The notes under the pieces were generated by a model. The model worked only from the letters and a program-made list of their open reading frames with translations, was not told the origin of the DNA and did not search any database. Shown here one piece after another: positions 1 through 6,823 of a DNA stretch of 7,144 bases (within the stretch, counting starts at the first letter, position 1; every line of letters starts with the position of its first letter). A program made the position numbers and the translations under genes. The stretch is from Kiritimatiellia bacterium (lineage in GTDB: Bacteria > Verrucomicrobiota > Kiritimatiellia > JAAZAB01), in assembly GCA_018400335.1 (NCBI GenBank), contig JAGYMT010000085.1, positions 1 through 7,144 of the forward strand, read 5' to 3'.

Positions 1-1233
1 GATGCGGATTTGAAGGGTAAACGTGTCTTGATGAGGGTGGACTTTAACGTGCCCCTCGAAGGCGGAAAGGTTGCCGATGACACTCGCATCACGGCTGCAA
101 TGCCGACCATTCGTTACGTTCTCGATCAAGGCGCCTCGCTCGTGCTTATGAGCCATCTCGGCCGGCCGAAGGGGAAGCCCTCGCCCGAGTTCAGTCTCAA
201 GCCGGCGGCGGACAGGCTTTCGGAACTGCTTGGCCGCGAGGTCGCCTTTGCCTCCGATTGCGTCGGCGCGGAAGCGGCTTCAATGGCGAAGGCGCTGAAG
301 CCCGGTCAGGTGCTCCTGCTGGAAAACCTGCGGTTCCACGCCGAGGAGGAGGGTAAGCCGGATATTCCCAAGACGGCGTCCGATGATGAGAAGAAGACGG
401 CCAAGGCTGCGATGAAGAAATTGCAGGCTGCGTTTGCCGCGGAACTGGCCGCGATGGGCGACGTCTACGTGAACGACGCATTTGGAACGGCGCACAGGGC
501 CCATGCGTCCATGGCGGTCGTAACCAATCATTTCCAGGAGCGTCTGGCGGGATTTCTGATGGAAAAGGAAATCGAGCACCTAGGGAAGGCGCTGGCCGAC
601 CCGGAGCGCCCTTTCGTGGCGATAATAGGGGGAGCAAAGATCAGCGGCAAGATTGATGTTCTCATCAATCTTATGAAGAAGGTTGATGCTTTTCTGGTCG
701 GCGGCGGAATGGCCTACACGTTCTACCGCGCTCGCGGTCTGCCCATCGGCAAGTCGCTCGTTGAGGAGGATAAGATTGATCTTGCCGGCGATATTCTCGA
801 TAAGGCCCGCAGTTCCGGCGTTAACCTGATGCTCCCGGTTGATCATGTGGTGGCCGATGCGTTCAGCGCCGACGCCAACGTGAAGACCGTGGACGAGAAG
901 GGGATAGAGGACGGATGGATGGCTCTCGATATAGGACCGCGCACGATCGCCATGTTCGAGAAGGAGATTTCAGGGTCCAAAACCATAGTCTGGAACGGAC
1001 CGATGGGGTGTTTTGAAATGGCGCCTTTCGAGAAGGGCACGGAGGCGGTGGCAAAAGCCATCGCGGCAAACGGGAACTGCGCCAGCATTATAGGCGGCGG
1101 CGACAGCGTGAGCGCCGTTAATAAGTTCGGATTGGCCGATAAGATGACTCACGTGAGCACCGGCGGCGGAGCCAGCCTCGAGTTCCTGGAAGGTAAGGAA
1201 CTTCCCGGGGTTGCCGCACTGAGCGATAAGTAA
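1..1233 (+). CDS. pgk: Phosphoglycerate kinase, 5' end cut by window edge
   Basis: Cytosolic glycolytic enzyme that transfers phosphate from 1,3-bisphosphoglycerate to ADP, giving 3-phosphoglycerate and ATP. Counting from the TTG at 10, the family motifs are complete and in order: DFNVP (11-15), SHLGRP (48-53), ENLRF (105-109), GTAHR (159-163), the nucleotide-site GGAKISGK (207-214), GGGMAYTF (231-238), WNGPMG (328-333), GGGDS (362-366) and STGGGASLE (383-391). The frame is open to base 1 and reads DADLKGKRV, the usual context a few residues after a PGK start. The true start therefore probably lies just upstream and the TTG at 10 is only a fallback. A Lys/Glu/Ala-rich stretch at about 112-150 makes this a longer PGK than the short E. 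coli type. It is the first visible gene of a run with tpiA and secG; a gap gene often precedes this set, but that region is not visible. Confidence 0.97.
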   Translation, partial: DADLKGKRVLMRVDFNVPLEGGKVADDTRITAAMPTIRYVLDQGASLVLMSHLGRPKGKPSPEFSLKPAADRLSELLGREVAFASDCVGAEAASMAKALKPGQVLLLENLRFHAEEEGKPDIPKTASDDEKKTAKAAMKKLQAAFAAELAAMGDVYVNDAFGTAHRAHASMAVVTNHFQERLAGFLMEKEIEHLGKALADPERPFVAIIGGAKISGKIDVLINLMKKVDAFLVGGGMAYTFYRARGLPIGKSLVEEDKIDLAGDILDKARSSGVNLMLPVDHVVADAFSADANVKTVDEKGIEDGWMALDIGPRTIAMFEKEISGSKTIVWNGPMGCFEMAPFEKGTEAVAKAIAANGNCASIIGGGDSVSAVNKFGLADKMTHVSTGGGASLEFLEGKELPGVAALSDK

Positions 1234-1247
1234 TTACGGCGCACGCC

Positions 1248-1280
1248 CGGCGCGAGTGGCGCCGCTTGAAGCGTACGCTT
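1248..1280 (+). promoter_or_regulatory. Hairpin plus 12-bp palindrome between pgk and tpiA
   Basis: Two adjacent dyads fill much of the 71-bp gap between pgk and the chosen tpiA start. The first is CGGCGC (1248-1253) pairing with GCGCCG (1259-1264) around a 5-nt loop. The second is the perfect palindrome AAGCGTACGCTT (1269-1280), followed by two more T residues. There is no long T run, so a strong intrinsic terminator is unlikely. An mRNA-processing or stabilising hairpin, a partial attenuator or a protein-binding site are all possible. The structure is seen directly; the function is inference. Confidence 0.4.
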
Positions 1281-1304
1281 TTACATTATGAACTGGAGCG
1301 AAAG

Positions 1305-2075
1305 TTGAACACAAGAAGAAAACCCATCGTGGCCGGCAACTGGAAGATGAATAAGAACGCCGCCGAGGCTTCGGCGCTCGTGCAGGAAATCAAGCAAGGG
1401 CTGGACCACAAGAAGGGCGTGGACGTGATTGTGTGTCCGCCCTTTACCTCGCTGTCGGCGGTGAGCGCCATCATCACGGGCAGTGGAATTCTGCTTGGCG
1501 CTCAGAATATGCACTGGGAGAAGTCAGGCGCGTTTACCGGGGAGGTCTCGGCGGAGATGCTGCGCGAGCTGTATTGCCACTATGTGATCCTTGGACACAG
1601 CGAGCGGCGAACCCTTTTCGGCGAAACCGATGAAGGCGTTAATCGCAAGGTTGAAACCGCACTCGCCAGCCACCTGGTCCCTATCGTGTGTGTCGGCGAG
1701 ACGCTCGATCAGCGCAATGCCGGCAGCATGGAGGATATTCTCGCCACCCAGGTTAAGGACGGTCTTGCCGGCATAGACAAGAAGGATCTGAAGGATTTTA
1801 TCGTTGCCTACGAGCCGGTTTGGGCGATTGGAACCGGCGTGAGCGCTACGGCTGAGCAGGCGCAGGACGCCCATAAGTTCATCCGCGGATTGCTCAAGGA
1901 TATTTCCGATGATAAGACAGCGGCGGCCGTTCGCATCCTTTACGGCGGAAGCGTGAAGCCGTCAAATGCAAAGGAGCTTTTCGGTCAGCCGGATATTGAC
2001 GGCGGTCTTATCGGCGGCGCGGCTCTGGACGAGGACTCATTCCTCGCGATCGTTAACGCGGCATTGCCCGCATGA
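1305..2075 (+). CDS. tpiA: Triosephosphate isomerase
   Basis: Cytosolic TIM-barrel enzyme that interconverts dihydroxyacetone phosphate and glyceraldehyde 3-phosphate. I chose the TTG at 1305 because GGAG (1295-1298) lies 6 nt upstream. It gives 256 residues, the family's normal length, beginning MNTRRKPIVAGNWKMNKN. The in-frame TTG at 1266 would add 13 residues that overlap the intergenic palindrome and do not look like TIM. From the 1305 start, catalytic Lys is at about 14 (AGNWKMN), His at about 98 (GHSERR) and the catalytic base Glu at about 170 (AYEPVWAIGTG). The phosphate-binding loops YGGSVKPSN (about 213-221) and GGLIGGAAL (about 233-241) are present. Nothing essential is missing. It follows pgk and is followed 22 bp later by secG, so co-transcription is likely. 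Confidence 0.96.
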   Translation: MNTRRKPIVAGNWKMNKNAAEASALVQEIKQGLDHKKGVDVIVCPPFTSLSAVSAIITGSGILLGAQNMHWEKSGAFTGEVSAEMLRELYCHYVILGHSERRTLFGETDEGVNRKVETALASHLVPIVCVGETLDQRNAGSMEDILATQVKDGLAGIDKKDLKDFIVAYEPVWAIGTGVSATAEQAQDAHKFIRGLLKDISDDKTAAAVRILYGGSVKPSNAKELFGQPDIDGGLIGGAALDEDSFLAIVNAALPA

Positions 2076-2097
2076 ACCACGGAGTGCATTTTTCGCC

Positions 2098-2439
2098 ATG
2101 GAAGTTCTGAAAATTTTTCTCATAGCAATAGAGGTGATCAGCAGCCTCCTGCTCATCGTGGTTATTCTCCTTCAGAAATCCAAAGGTGAAGGACTGGGTA
2201 TGGCGTTTGGCGCTGAGATGGGCGAGGCGCTGTTCGGGGCGCGGGCCGGAAATATTCTGATAAAGGCTACCATCTGGCTCGGCGTGATTTTCATGCTGAA
2301 TACGGCTGTCCTGGCAAAGATTTACACCCGTAGTCAATATCGCTCCCTGGTCTCCAGGGATGCGCCCGCGCGCGTGGAAGATGCCGCTCCGCCTTTGCAA
2401 TCGGGCTCGGGCACAGAGGAACCTGTTTCGTATCCTTAG
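2098..2439 (+). CDS. secG: Sec translocon subunit SecG
   Basis: Small inner-membrane protein of the SecYEG channel that assists SecA-driven export. The 113-residue product has two hydrophobic segments, about 3-25 and 53-75. Between them is the family's cytoplasmic loop, with LLQKSKGEGLG (25-34) and an AFGAEMGEALFGARAGN stretch (36-52). The tail from about 78 is polar, Pro/Ser/Glu-rich and probably disordered. ATG at 2098 is the only start giving a clean first transmembrane helix. A GGAG at 2081-2084 is 13 nt upstream, a long spacing, so initiation may be weak or coupled to tpiA. A longer reading from 1966 only overlaps tpiA. The position after pgk-tpiA matches a gene order found in many bacteria. 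Confidence 0.93.
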   Translation: MEVLKIFLIAIEVISSLLLIVVILLQKSKGEGLGMAFGAEMGEALFGARAGNILIKATIWLGVIFMLNTAVLAKIYTRSQYRSLVSRDAPARVEDAAPPLQSGSGTEEPVSYP

Positions 2440-2447
2440 GATGGAAC

Positions 2448-4286
2448 ATGCCGCCAGTAACCGCGTTATTCCGGCTTCCCCGCATCATCTTCATCTGCTT
2501 GCTGCTGGCCTGCACCGGATGCGGCGGGCGTCGCGCTGATGATCAAGCCGGTTCTGTGAAGCAGGAAACCGTGTTCCGGGGCGTGTCCTCTCGCATTCGC
2601 GGTTTCGATCCCGTTCTTGCCGGCGATGTCGCTTCCTCCCTGGCCATTAGTCGCGTCTACGAGGGACTGTTGCAGTATTCCTACCTTGCTCGCCCTTACC
2701 GGGTCGAGCCGCACCTTGCGGCTTCCATGCCCGATGTTTCGGATAACGGACTGGTCTACACTTTTCGCGTCCGGCCGGGCATCTTCTTCCAGGACGATCC
2801 TTGCTTTGTTGAGTCAGGCGGGGCCGGACGCGAGCTTGTCGCCGGGGATTTCGTCTATTCGATCAAGCGTATTGCCGACTTGAAGAACAGGTCCACCGGT
2901 TATTGGGCCTTTAATAACCGCATCAAGGGCCTCGACGAGTTCCGCGCATCCACCGCCGGGGAGGAACCCACCGATTACGACGGCCAGGTGGAGGGATTGC
3001 GCGCTCTTGACCGGTATACGCTCCGGATCGAGTTGAATGAACCTTATCCCCAGCTTTTGTGGATTCTCACCATGCACTACGCCTTCGCCGTGCCGCGTGA
3101 GGCGGTGGCGTTTTACGGGACCGATTTCGTCAACCACCCGGTCGGGACCGGCCCGTACAGGCTGGTTTCCTGGCGCAAGAACTACCGGCTCGAGTTCGAG
3201 CGGAATCCCAAGTGGGCGGAGACCGGGCGCGTGGAGCGCTATCCGTCGGAGGGTGAGCCGGACGATGAGGATGAGGGCTTGCTCGCCGCCGCCGGCCGGC
3301 AACTGCCGTTTATTGACAGGATAGTCCAGCTCGTGGTTTCGGATGTCTCGACGCACTGGCTGATGTTTCTCACCGGTCAGATCGAGGCCTCCGGAATATC
3401 GCGGGATAATTGGGACGCCGTGGTGACTCACGAGGGCCGGATTTCCGGACATCTGGCGGATATGGGGATCAGGATGTATTCAACACCCACGTTGAATACG
3501 TTCTATATCGGATTCAACATGGATGATCCGGTGGTTGGCACCAATAAGCTGCTTCGTCAGGCGCTGACCTGCGCGTTCAACAGCGAGCAGTATGTCCGAT
3601 TCTACAATAACAGGATGGTTCGCGCGAAAGGCCCGATCCCGCCCGGAATAGCCGGATACGACGATAAGCCGTCCGCGTTCCCTTTCGATCTCGATCGCGC
3701 CAGACGACTTCTTGCCGAGGCCGGGTATCCGGAGGGGCAGGACCCGGAAACCGGACGCCGTCTGCGGCTCTCGATTGACGTCGGGAGCGCCAGCGATCCT
3801 GAGACCCGGGCATCAATGGAGCTGATAGGGGATTTTATGAACCGGATCGGCGTCCTGCTTGAGCCGGTCTATAATAACTGGCCGGCCTTTCTGGAAAGAC
3901 TCGAGCGCCGCCAGATCCAACTATACAGGCTCGGGTGGATAGCCGACTACCCGGATGCCGAGAATTTTCTCCAGCTCTTCTACGGGCCGAACAGGTCGCC
4001 CGGTCCGAACCATAGCAACTATTCCAATCAGGAATATGATGATTTGTACGAGCAGGCGCGCGTGATGAGTGACTCTCCCGAGAGAACGGTTCTGTACAAG
4101 AAGATGGCCGATATCGTGATCGAGGACTGCCCGTGGATCTTTATGAGCCATCCACTCAGCTACGGCCTGAACCACTGCTGGCTGATGAACTACAAGCCGC
4201 ATGATTTCCCATACGGTATGTCAAAATACTATGCAATTGACGAACAGTCGCGCCGAGCATGGGTCGCGATGCACGGAGCGGAATGA
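2448..4286 (+). CDS. ABC transporter peptide/solute-binding lipoprotein (OppA/SBP_bac_5 family)
   Basis: Extracytoplasmic binding protein that, by family, captures peptides or similar solutes for an ABC importer. The N-terminus has basic residues (Arg9, Arg12), a hydrophobic core (13-21) and cysteines at 22 and 25. LLAC at 19-22 is the better lipobox, so a lipid-anchored protein is likely. Family features include SSLAISRVYEGLLQ (63-76), an ADFVYS-like segment GDFVYSIKRI (133-142), VGTGPYRLVSW (232-242), LLRQALTCAFN (368-378) and RLGWIADYPDAENFLQLFY (494-512). The 612-residue length is somewhat long for the family. An acidic insert, roughly 268-277 (EGEPDDEDEG), is notable. A good ribosome site (AGGA, 2438-2441) overlaps the secG stop, leaving an 8-bp gap, so it is probably in the same operon. 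No permease or ATPase follows, so its transporter partners and substrate cannot be told from this window. Confidence 0.9.
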   Translation: MPPVTALFRLPRIIFICLLLACTGCGGRRADDQAGSVKQETVFRGVSSRIRGFDPVLAGDVASSLAISRVYEGLLQYSYLARPYRVEPHLAASMPDVSDNGLVYTFRVRPGIFFQDDPCFVESGGAGRELVAGDFVYSIKRIADLKNRSTGYWAFNNRIKGLDEFRASTAGEEPTDYDGQVEGLRALDRYTLRIELNEPYPQLLWILTMHYAFAVPREAVAFYGTDFVNHPVGTGPYRLVSWRKNYRLEFERNPKWAETGRVERYPSEGEPDDEDEGLLAAAGRQLPFIDRIVQLVVSDVSTHWLMFLTGQIEASGISRDNWDAVVTHEGRISGHLADMGIRMYSTPTLNTFYIGFNMDDPVVGTNKLLRQALTCAFNSEQYVRFYNNRMVRAKGPIPPGIAGYDDKPSAFPFDLDRARRLLAEAGYPEGQDPETGRRLRLSIDVGSASDPETRASMELIGDFMNRIGVLLEPVYNNWPAFLERLERRQIQLYRLGWIADYPDAENFLQLFYGPNRSPGPNHSNYSNQEYDDLYEQARVMSDSPERTVLYKKMADIVIEDCPWIFMSHPLSYGLNHCWLMNYKPHDFPYGMSKYYAIDEQSRRAWVAMHGAE

Positions 4287-5828
4287 CTACGGATTAACCG
4301 GCTTCTCGTCAAATGCCATCGCCCGCACCTGCTCCTGCGTGAGCGCCGTCTGGAATAGCGCCAGGTCGTCGAGGACCCCGTTCAGCGTGCTGTCACCCGT
4401 GAAGAAGGCGAGAAACAGGGTCTTGTTGTCGAATGGCCGGCCGCTGATGTATTCAAAGCCGTCCACGTGGAGCCTGTAATTATCCTCGGTGTCCCACGTG
4501 AGCGCGATGTGGTGCCACCGGTTTTCCCAGTCAAACGGCACAAACGTTATGTCGGAGTTTGAAAGGCGAATGCGGCCCGATATGTGATCCATGTAGTTCG
4601 CCGCCGGCCCCAGGTGGAGAATGGTCTCGCGAGTTCCATCCTTTGGGCTCCAGCCGGGCTTGAACCAGAAACTTATGGTTCCGGTTTTCCGCCAGTTGGT
4701 GAAGAAGTCGTTGCTCGTGCTGATCTTGAGCATTTCCTGCGCTGAGTCCATGCCGCCCGGGATCCATGTCAGCGGCGAAATCGAGGCGCCGCGCGCGGAA
4801 GAGGCCGGGTTCCGGCGCTCAAGCGCGAGGCCGTCTACGTTAACGGCGGCCTTCTGTTTGTCCGTTGTCACGAGGACGATCTGCAGCTCCGATTCCAGCG
4901 CCATGCCCTCGGGCGCTTGTTTTCGCCATTCGGCGCCGTGGTTTCCGCCGATGCTGACCTGATCGAACTGGTACCTGAATGTGCACGAAAAACGCTGCCA
5001 TTCGTCGGAGAGGCAGAAGAACAGAGGATCGCCAACCTGCTCGCCATCCGCGTCCTTCAACAGAAGCTGCAGACAGCCTTCGCCCCGTGCGTAAAGAGAT
5101 GCAACGAAGACGGACGGTACGATGTTCAGGCCATTATACCAGCCGCGCTCCACCTGTGCCGTGATGACCACTCCTTCTTCGATGTCGTTGCCTGGAGTGA
5201 TAACTTTGAGCGACTGGCTGCCCTGCCATTTGTGGTCGGTCGCCGCCGAGAGCGAACTGCCGCCCTGCGCCGAGAAGCCCTCGACGCCCTTTTCCACGTC
5301 GGCTTGATTGGCGGAAAGCACGTTCATGTGCTGTTCTTCAAGCAGGATGCCCTTTCCGAACTTGCCCTCGACAAAACGTGGCGCATGCGGCGCCGATTCC
5401 CTGCCTTCCACAAACCCGGCCGTCTGTCTCTCGAAAGTCACCGGCGCTCCGAACCCTGCAATGTGTTCCGGCTCAATGCTCTCATCAAATCTGAAAAGTG
5501 TCATCAGCCCGGTATCTGCCGGCGCCTGCTCCGCGGCCTCGGGAGATGCCTCTTCCGCCGGTTCTTCCGGCTCCGTATCATCGGCGGAAGGAGCGGCGTC
5601 GGGCTCATCCTTTTCCGGCGCGGCCTGGCGGGCTTCTCCGGAATCAGTCTCCGCGTTTTCTTCGTCTGCAGGTTCCGCCGCGTCCTGCACGGTTGACTCG
5701 ATCCCCTGTTCGAGGGCTTCCGCCGGCTCGGTCACCTCAACAGTGACCTCCTCGTCCACCAACTCCTGTGCCGTGCAGCAGGCAACTGCCAGCAGGCTTG
5801 CGACCAGTACAACGGATAGTTTCTTCAT
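4287..5828 (-). CDS. Secreted LamG-like protein with acidic linker and CBM-like insert
   Basis: Predicted exported protein of 513 residues; exact function unknown. MKKLSVVLVASLLAVACC is a signal peptide, cleaved either before Gln21 (CTA-Q) or at Cys17 as a lipoprotein (LAVAC, with a non-ideal -3 residue). Residues about 22-105 form a Glu/Ala/Pro/Asp-rich acidic linker. LMTLFRFDES (108-117) and FVEGKFGKGILLEE (152-165) look like the first strands of a LamG/concanavalin A-like jelly roll. Residues about 168-338 resemble a CenC-type carbohydrate-binding module (NVLSANQADVEKGVEGF, then SLKVI, FVASLYARG, WQRFSCTF and VNVDGLALERR). The LamG fold then resumes with GTISFWFKPGW (383-393), WHHIALTWD (438-446), YRLHVDG (451-457) and GVLDDLALFQTALT (484-497). 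No catalytic residues are recognised, so a surface or carbohydrate-binding role is inferred. The start at 5828 is set by the signal peptide and a strong ribosome site; the reading frame stays open upstream to 6053, but those residues do not look coding. Confidence 0.82.
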   Translation of the reverse strand: MKKLSVVLVASLLAVACCTAQELVDEEVTVEVTEPAEALEQGIESTVQDAAEPADEENAETDSGEARQAAPEKDEPDAAPSADDTEPEEPAEEASPEAAEQAPADTGLMTLFRFDESIEPEHIAGFGAPVTFERQTAGFVEGRESAPHAPRFVEGKFGKGILLEEQHMNVLSANQADVEKGVEGFSAQGGSSLSAATDHKWQGSQSLKVITPGNDIEEGVVITAQVERGWYNGLNIVPSVFVASLYARGEGCLQLLLKDADGEQVGDPLFFCLSDEWQRFSCTFRYQFDQVSIGGNHGAEWRKQAPEGMALESELQIVLVTTDKQKAAVNVDGLALERRNPASSARGASISPLTWIPGGMDSAQEMLKISTSNDFFTNWRKTGTISFWFKPGWSPKDGTRETILHLGPAANYMDHISGRIRLSNSDITFVPFDWENRWHHIALTWDTEDNYRLHVDGFEYISGRPFDNKTLFLAFFTGDSTLNGVLDDLALFQTALTQEQVRAMAFDEKPVNP

Positions 5829-5840
5829 ATGCCCTCCCTG
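5829..5840 (-). promoter_or_regulatory. Strong ribosome-binding site deciding the LamG-protein start
   Basis: On the minus strand the sequence CAGGGAGGGCAT directly precedes ATG at 5828. The GGAGG core sits 4 nt from the ATG, and an alternative AGGG register sits 7 nt away. Together with the classic MKKL signal-peptide N-terminus it fixes this start over upstream in-frame starts that would run through the inverted-repeat region. Confidence 0.75.
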
Positions 5841-5898
5841 AGAATGAATGCCCCGGACAAATAATAAGAAACAATACCACGCGGAAGCGCCCTCCTGC

Positions 5899-5950
5899 AA
5901 GAACGAGTTTTGGCTCTGCAGTATTTCACATTCGACAAATGCTCGTTCTT
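5899..5950. repeat. 9-bp inverted repeat upstream of the LamG-protein gene
   Basis: AAGAACGAG (5899-5907) is exactly mirrored by CTCGTTCTT (5942-5950), with 34 nt between. It lies 71 to 122 bp upstream of the minus-strand start at 5828, in the 218-bp divergent gap shared with the four-helix-bundle gene. It could be an operator for either gene or a remnant of an older insertion. No convincing sigma-70 promoter was found beside it, although TATAGG at 5967-5972 would place a plus-strand transcript start near 5980, the edge of the left repeat arm. Confidence 0.4.
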
Positions 5951-5979
5951 CCCGATCGCGGGTAGCTATAGGGGGGAGT

Positions 5980-6038
5980 AAGCCGGTGGAGTAAGCGCGC
6001 CGCCTAAGAAGGGGTTTAAGAACGCGTTTAAGTAGGGG
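5980..6038 (+). repeat. Left inverted-repeat arm with phased TAAG units
   Basis: The arm reads as AAGCCGGT, then GGAGTAAGCGCGCCG (5988-6002), then three 12-bp units: CCTAAGAAGGGG (6003-6014), TTTAAGAACGCG (6015-6026) and TTTAAGTAGGGG (6027-6038). TAAG occurs at 5979, 5992, 6005, 6017 and 6029, giving spacings of 13, 13, 12 and 12 bp. An extra GGAGTAAG at 5975-5982 has no partner on the right side. The last unit supplies the ribosome site AGGGGA (6034-6039) for the gene starting at 6047. Regular spacing near one helical turn suggests repeated protein-binding sites or a structured RNA stem; both are inference. Confidence 0.8.
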
Positions 6039-6046
6039 ATGCAGCG

Positions 6047-6823
6047 ATGGCACAACTGTTTGGACATGAGAAGCTGATCGTGTACCAGAAGGGAATGCGT
6101 TTTGCGGTGGCCCATAGCGCTTTGCTCGATGGGCTTCCCAGGCGGGTTGCTGCGTGCGACCACTTGGACCGTGGGGCAGAGAGCATTCTCGTCAACATTG
6201 CCCACGCCAGTAACCTCTGGTCTCCGAAGGAGAGGATTGTCTACCTGGGATATGCGAACGGTTCTGCGCTCGAGTGCGCAGCATGCCTGGATGTGTGTGT
6301 CGCAAAGGGCCTGTTGTCTGCCGAGGATGCTTACCCCGGCAAAAGTTTGCTGGCCGAGATCGTTTGCATCCTTATCACCATGCGGAACACAACGATCAAT
6401 AGGGTACGTGAAGGTGATGCGACGTATCGCACGAAGAAGGGGCGGCTATTCAATCACGAGGATTTAGACGTCTATCAGGCATCGGTTCAAATCTCAGCTT
6501 GGGTAGAGTGCATGCTGGTCCAGTTCGCTTGCAGCGCGGACCTGCTATCGAAGCTGGACAAGGCAACGACGGCAATTCCTCTTAACATTGCTGAGGGTAC
6601 CGGGCGGTTCAGCGGAACTGATCAATCGAAATTCTTTGGGATTGCTTACAAAGCGACGGTGCAGTCGGCGGCGCTTGTGGACCTTGCTGTAGCCAGTGCC
6701 TCTGCGGACCCCTCGCGTGTAGAAGAAGGACGGACCTTGCTCAGGCGTATCGCCGCCATGCTCACATCACTATCTAAGGTTGCAGCCGATGGCGCGTCGT
6801 ATGACACTTACTCTCACACTTAA
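6047..6823 (+). CDS. Tandem two-domain four-helix-bundle protein (S23/IVS, Avd-like family)
   Basis: The 258-residue product is an internal duplication of the four-helix-bundle family named for proteins encoded in 23S rRNA intervening sequences. Related small proteins (Avd) act as RNA/reverse-transcriptase partners in diversity-generating retroelements. Repeat 1 has FGHEKLIVYQ (5-14), LDRGAES (40-46), NIAHAS (50-55) and YLGYANGSALECAACLD (66-82). Repeat 2 has FNHEDLDVYQ (135-144), LDKATTA (170-176), NIAEGT (180-185) and FFGIAYKATVQSAALVD (196-212). All landmarks are offset by exactly 130 residues. Repeat 2 keeps the family's NIAEG signature, while repeat 1 has drifted to NIAHA. Most single-domain members are about half this length. 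AGGGGA (6034-6039) is 7 nt before the ATG. The last seven codons and the stop lie in the right repeat arm, so gene and repeats are one unit. Function is unknown; nucleic-acid binding, possibly of its own repeats, is an inference. Confidence 0.87.
   Translation: MAQLFGHEKLIVYQKGMRFAVAHSALLDGLPRRVAACDHLDRGAESILVNIAHASNLWSPKERIVYLGYANGSALECAACLDVCVAKGLLSAEDAYPGKSLLAEIVCILITMRNTTINRVREGDATYRTKKGRLFNHEDLDVYQASVQISAWVECMLVQFACSADLLSKLDKATTAIPLNIAEGTGRFSGTDQSKFFGIAYKATVQSAALVDLAVASASADPSRVEEGRTLLRRIAAMLTSLSKVAADGASYDTYSHT

Noticed and set aside
1266..1304. Longer tpiA starting at TTG 1266
   Set aside because: The extra 13 residues are not family-like and overlap the palindrome, and the TTG at 1305 has a well-placed GGAG and gives normal length.
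2814..3452. 212-codon minus-strand open frame inside the binding-protein gene
   Set aside because: The opposite strand carries a clear, full-length SBP_bac_5 family protein. This frame has no family features.
4917..5696. 259-codon plus-strand open frame opposite the LamG-protein gene
   Set aside because: It is antisense to a gene with a clear signal peptide, ribosome site and domain pattern. Its translation is Arg/Leu/Phe-rich with no recognisable family, as expected for a shadow frame in GC-rich DNA.
5308..5841. 177-codon Ser/Ala-rich plus-strand open frame
   Set aside because: Its low-complexity sequence is simply the complement of the Glu/Ala/Pro-rich linker of the LamG protein.
5871..5900. 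Possible minus-strand promoter (TTGCAG and TATTGT, 18-bp spacer) for the LamG-protein gene
   Set aside because: Only 3/6 and 4/6 matches to sigma-70 consensus, which is within chance for this stretch, and the host's promoter consensus is unknown.
5975..6038. CRISPR-like array from the short phased repeats
   Set aside because: The units are 12-15 bp with no unique spacers of normal length and no cas genes. They are better explained as inverted-repeat arm substructure.
5829..6053. 75-residue N-terminal extension of the LamG protein from a start at 6053
   Set aside because: It would bury the signal peptide internally, ignores the strong ribosome site at 5832-5839, and translates through the inverted-repeat arm.
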